Of a DNA stretch of 7,398 bases, positions 6,605 to 7,398 are shown one piece after another. The number at the start of each line of letters is the position of its first letter. Positions within the stretch are counted from its first letter, which is position 1. Made by a program: the position numbers and the translations under genes. This stretch comes from Acidimicrobiaceae bacterium (GTDB lineage Bacteria > Actinomycetota > Acidimicrobiia > Acidimicrobiales > MedAcidi-G1), in NCBI GenBank assembly GCA_002714485.1, contig PAXM01000004.1, forward strand, positions 27,211-34,608, given 5' to 3'. Below the pieces are notes generated by a model. The model was not told the DNA's origin. It did no database searches and saw only the letters and a list, made by a program, of their open reading frames with translations.

Positions 6605-6736
6605 AGATTACTTAATGGCCTGTGGATATGTCCCCACGATGACTACCCGGTAGTAACTGCCGACGATCAGCCGGCCAGCGGCAGTGCCTCTGTACCCGTC
6701 TCCCCATTGAGGCCGCCCGGCTGGCAGAGTGCAGAC

Positions 6737-7398
6737 GTGCACCAGCCGCCGACCACCGACAACCCGGGACCGTTCTTCGACGACCTGTCAGTAGGCCAGA
6801 CCCTTGACCCAGCGCCGGCAGTGACGATCGACTCGGGCATGGCGGCCGTCTACCAGGCCATCTGTGGTGACCCCCTAGCCCTCCCGCTGAGCCGCCCACT
6901 TGCCGAGGCCGTCACCGGCCAGACAGGAGCACTGGTCAACCCGGCACTCGTTCTCCAGGTGTCCATCGGCCAGAGCACGGTGGCCACCCGGACGGTCATC
7001 GCCAACCTCTTCTACCGGGGTGTGGCGTTGCAACGCCCGGTACGCCACGGCGAGACACTCCACAGCACCGTCACCATTCGCGGGCTGCGGGAACTGTCGC
7101 GCCGAGACGATCGACCGGCTCGCGGCCTAGCCCTCCTCGGCATCCACACGAGCTGTGTCGACACTGGAGCCACAGTGGCCGACTACCAGCGGTGCGCGAT
7201 GCTCCGGTTCCGCGACCCCGACACCACCACCGGCCACGACGATGACCTTGGAGAAGTTGACCACGACGTCGACCTAGCAATCTGGGCTGAGCTCGTTCCC
7301 GAAAATTGGAACCTGGATCCACTCCGAGCCGCAACCCGTGTAGCCGACAGGACCGCCGAGACGATATCCAGCAGCACAATGGTCGATCCCATGCGAGA
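6737..7398 (+). CDS. MaoC-like hotdog-fold acyl-CoA dehydratase/hydratase homologue, 3' truncated by the window
   Basis: An open frame continues to the right edge, about 220 residues visible. FFDDLSVGQTL (13-23) is a typical MaoC-type N-terminus. IANLFYRGVALQRPVRHGETLHSTV (about 88-112) matches the conserved strand and R-P-V-x-x-G-[DE]-T-L turn of MaoC/enoyl-CoA hydratase 2 proteins. The hydratase loop normally reads GDxNPLHxD; here GDPLALPLSRPLAEA (44-58) lacks the catalytic His and Asp. The visible part extends beyond one hotdog, and DRTAETISSST near the edge looks like a second hotdog beginning, so a two-domain protein of about 340 residues is likely. The frame is open from 6602. GTG 6737, with a weak AGAG at 6726-6729, is my preferred start; TTG 6707 is an alternative, and the first in-frame ATG (6839) would cut into the domain. 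The role is probably in acyl-CoA metabolism, but the missing residues make dehydratase activity doubtful. Confidence 0.72.
   Translation, partial: MHQPPTTDNPGPFFDDLSVGQTLDPAPAVTIDSGMAAVYQAICGDPLALPLSRPLAEAVTGQTGALVNPALVLQVSIGQSTVATRTVIANLFYRGVALQRPVRHGETLHSTVTIRGLRELSRRDDRPARGLALLGIHTSCVDTGATVADYQRCAMLRFRDPDTTTGHDDDLGEVDHDVDLAIWAELVPENWNLDPLRAATRVADRTAETISSSTMVDPMR

Larger units (their letters stand above)
6391..6736. other. 346-base divergent intergenic region with AT-rich core
   Basis: No convincing protein-coding gene lies between the whiB-like start and the MaoC-like start. The 60 bases at 6561-6620 are 40/60 A+T, whereas 180-base samples inside neighbouring genes are about 42-43% A+T, so this is the likely promoter zone for both divergent genes. 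The whiB-proximal half (6391-6560) is GC-rich and would be its transcribed leader. Short frames exist, such as a 12-codon ATG frame at 6615-6653, but without convincing support. Tandem TATC units occur at 6589-6596. Confidence 0.6.

Noticed and set aside
6615..6653. 12-codon ATG frame in the intergenic region as a leader peptide
   Set aside because: Such a short frame is expected by chance. The upstream AGAGA is a weak ribosome site, and there is no attenuator-like hairpin with a T-run.

Overview
This window reads as chromosomal DNA of a GC-rich actinobacterium. The strongest lineage marker is a WhiB-type four-cysteine regulator, a family essentially confined to Actinobacteria. A CtpE-like P-type ATPase, GC-biased third codon positions in most genes and tightly overlapped gene junctions fit the same picture. 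A marine or freshwater acidimicrobial lineage is plausible, but that is inference. I see no phage, transposon, CRISPR, tRNA or rRNA sequence.

Layout: a rightward gene train fills positions 1 to 5996. It may begin with the last codons of an unseen gene. It then holds a Nudix hydrolase, a CtpE-like cation P-type ATPase, a Glu/Leu/Phe/Val-family glutamate dehydrogenase, a short-chain dehydrogenase/reductase (SDR) homologue that has lost its catalytic and cofactor motifs, and an intact SDR. Most junctions are 4-base stop/start overlaps (ATGA or TTGA), so translational coupling is likely. The exception is the 57-base gap before glutamate dehydrogenase, which has its own strong Shine-Dalgarno sequence inside a small hairpin. 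A leftward whiB-like gene (6052-6390) converges on the second SDR across a 55-base spacer with a GC-rich hairpin. A 346-base non-coding region with an AT-rich core separates whiB from a rightward MaoC/hotdog-fold gene that runs off the right edge.

How the genes fit together: the Nudix and ATPase genes look like housekeeping functions (nucleotide-conjugate or CoA hydrolysis, cation transport). Glutamate dehydrogenase links 2-oxoglutarate and ammonia. The SDR pair and the MaoC-like protein suggest acyl-CoA or alcohol/ketone chemistry, but no complete pathway can be named. The most interesting element is the tandem pseudo-SDR plus active SDR. Their sequence parallels, 4-base overlap and shared low GC3 suggest two subunits of one hetero-oligomeric enzyme, comparable in principle to BbsCD of anaerobic toluene degradation. 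The rest is fairly ordinary actinobacterial sequence.
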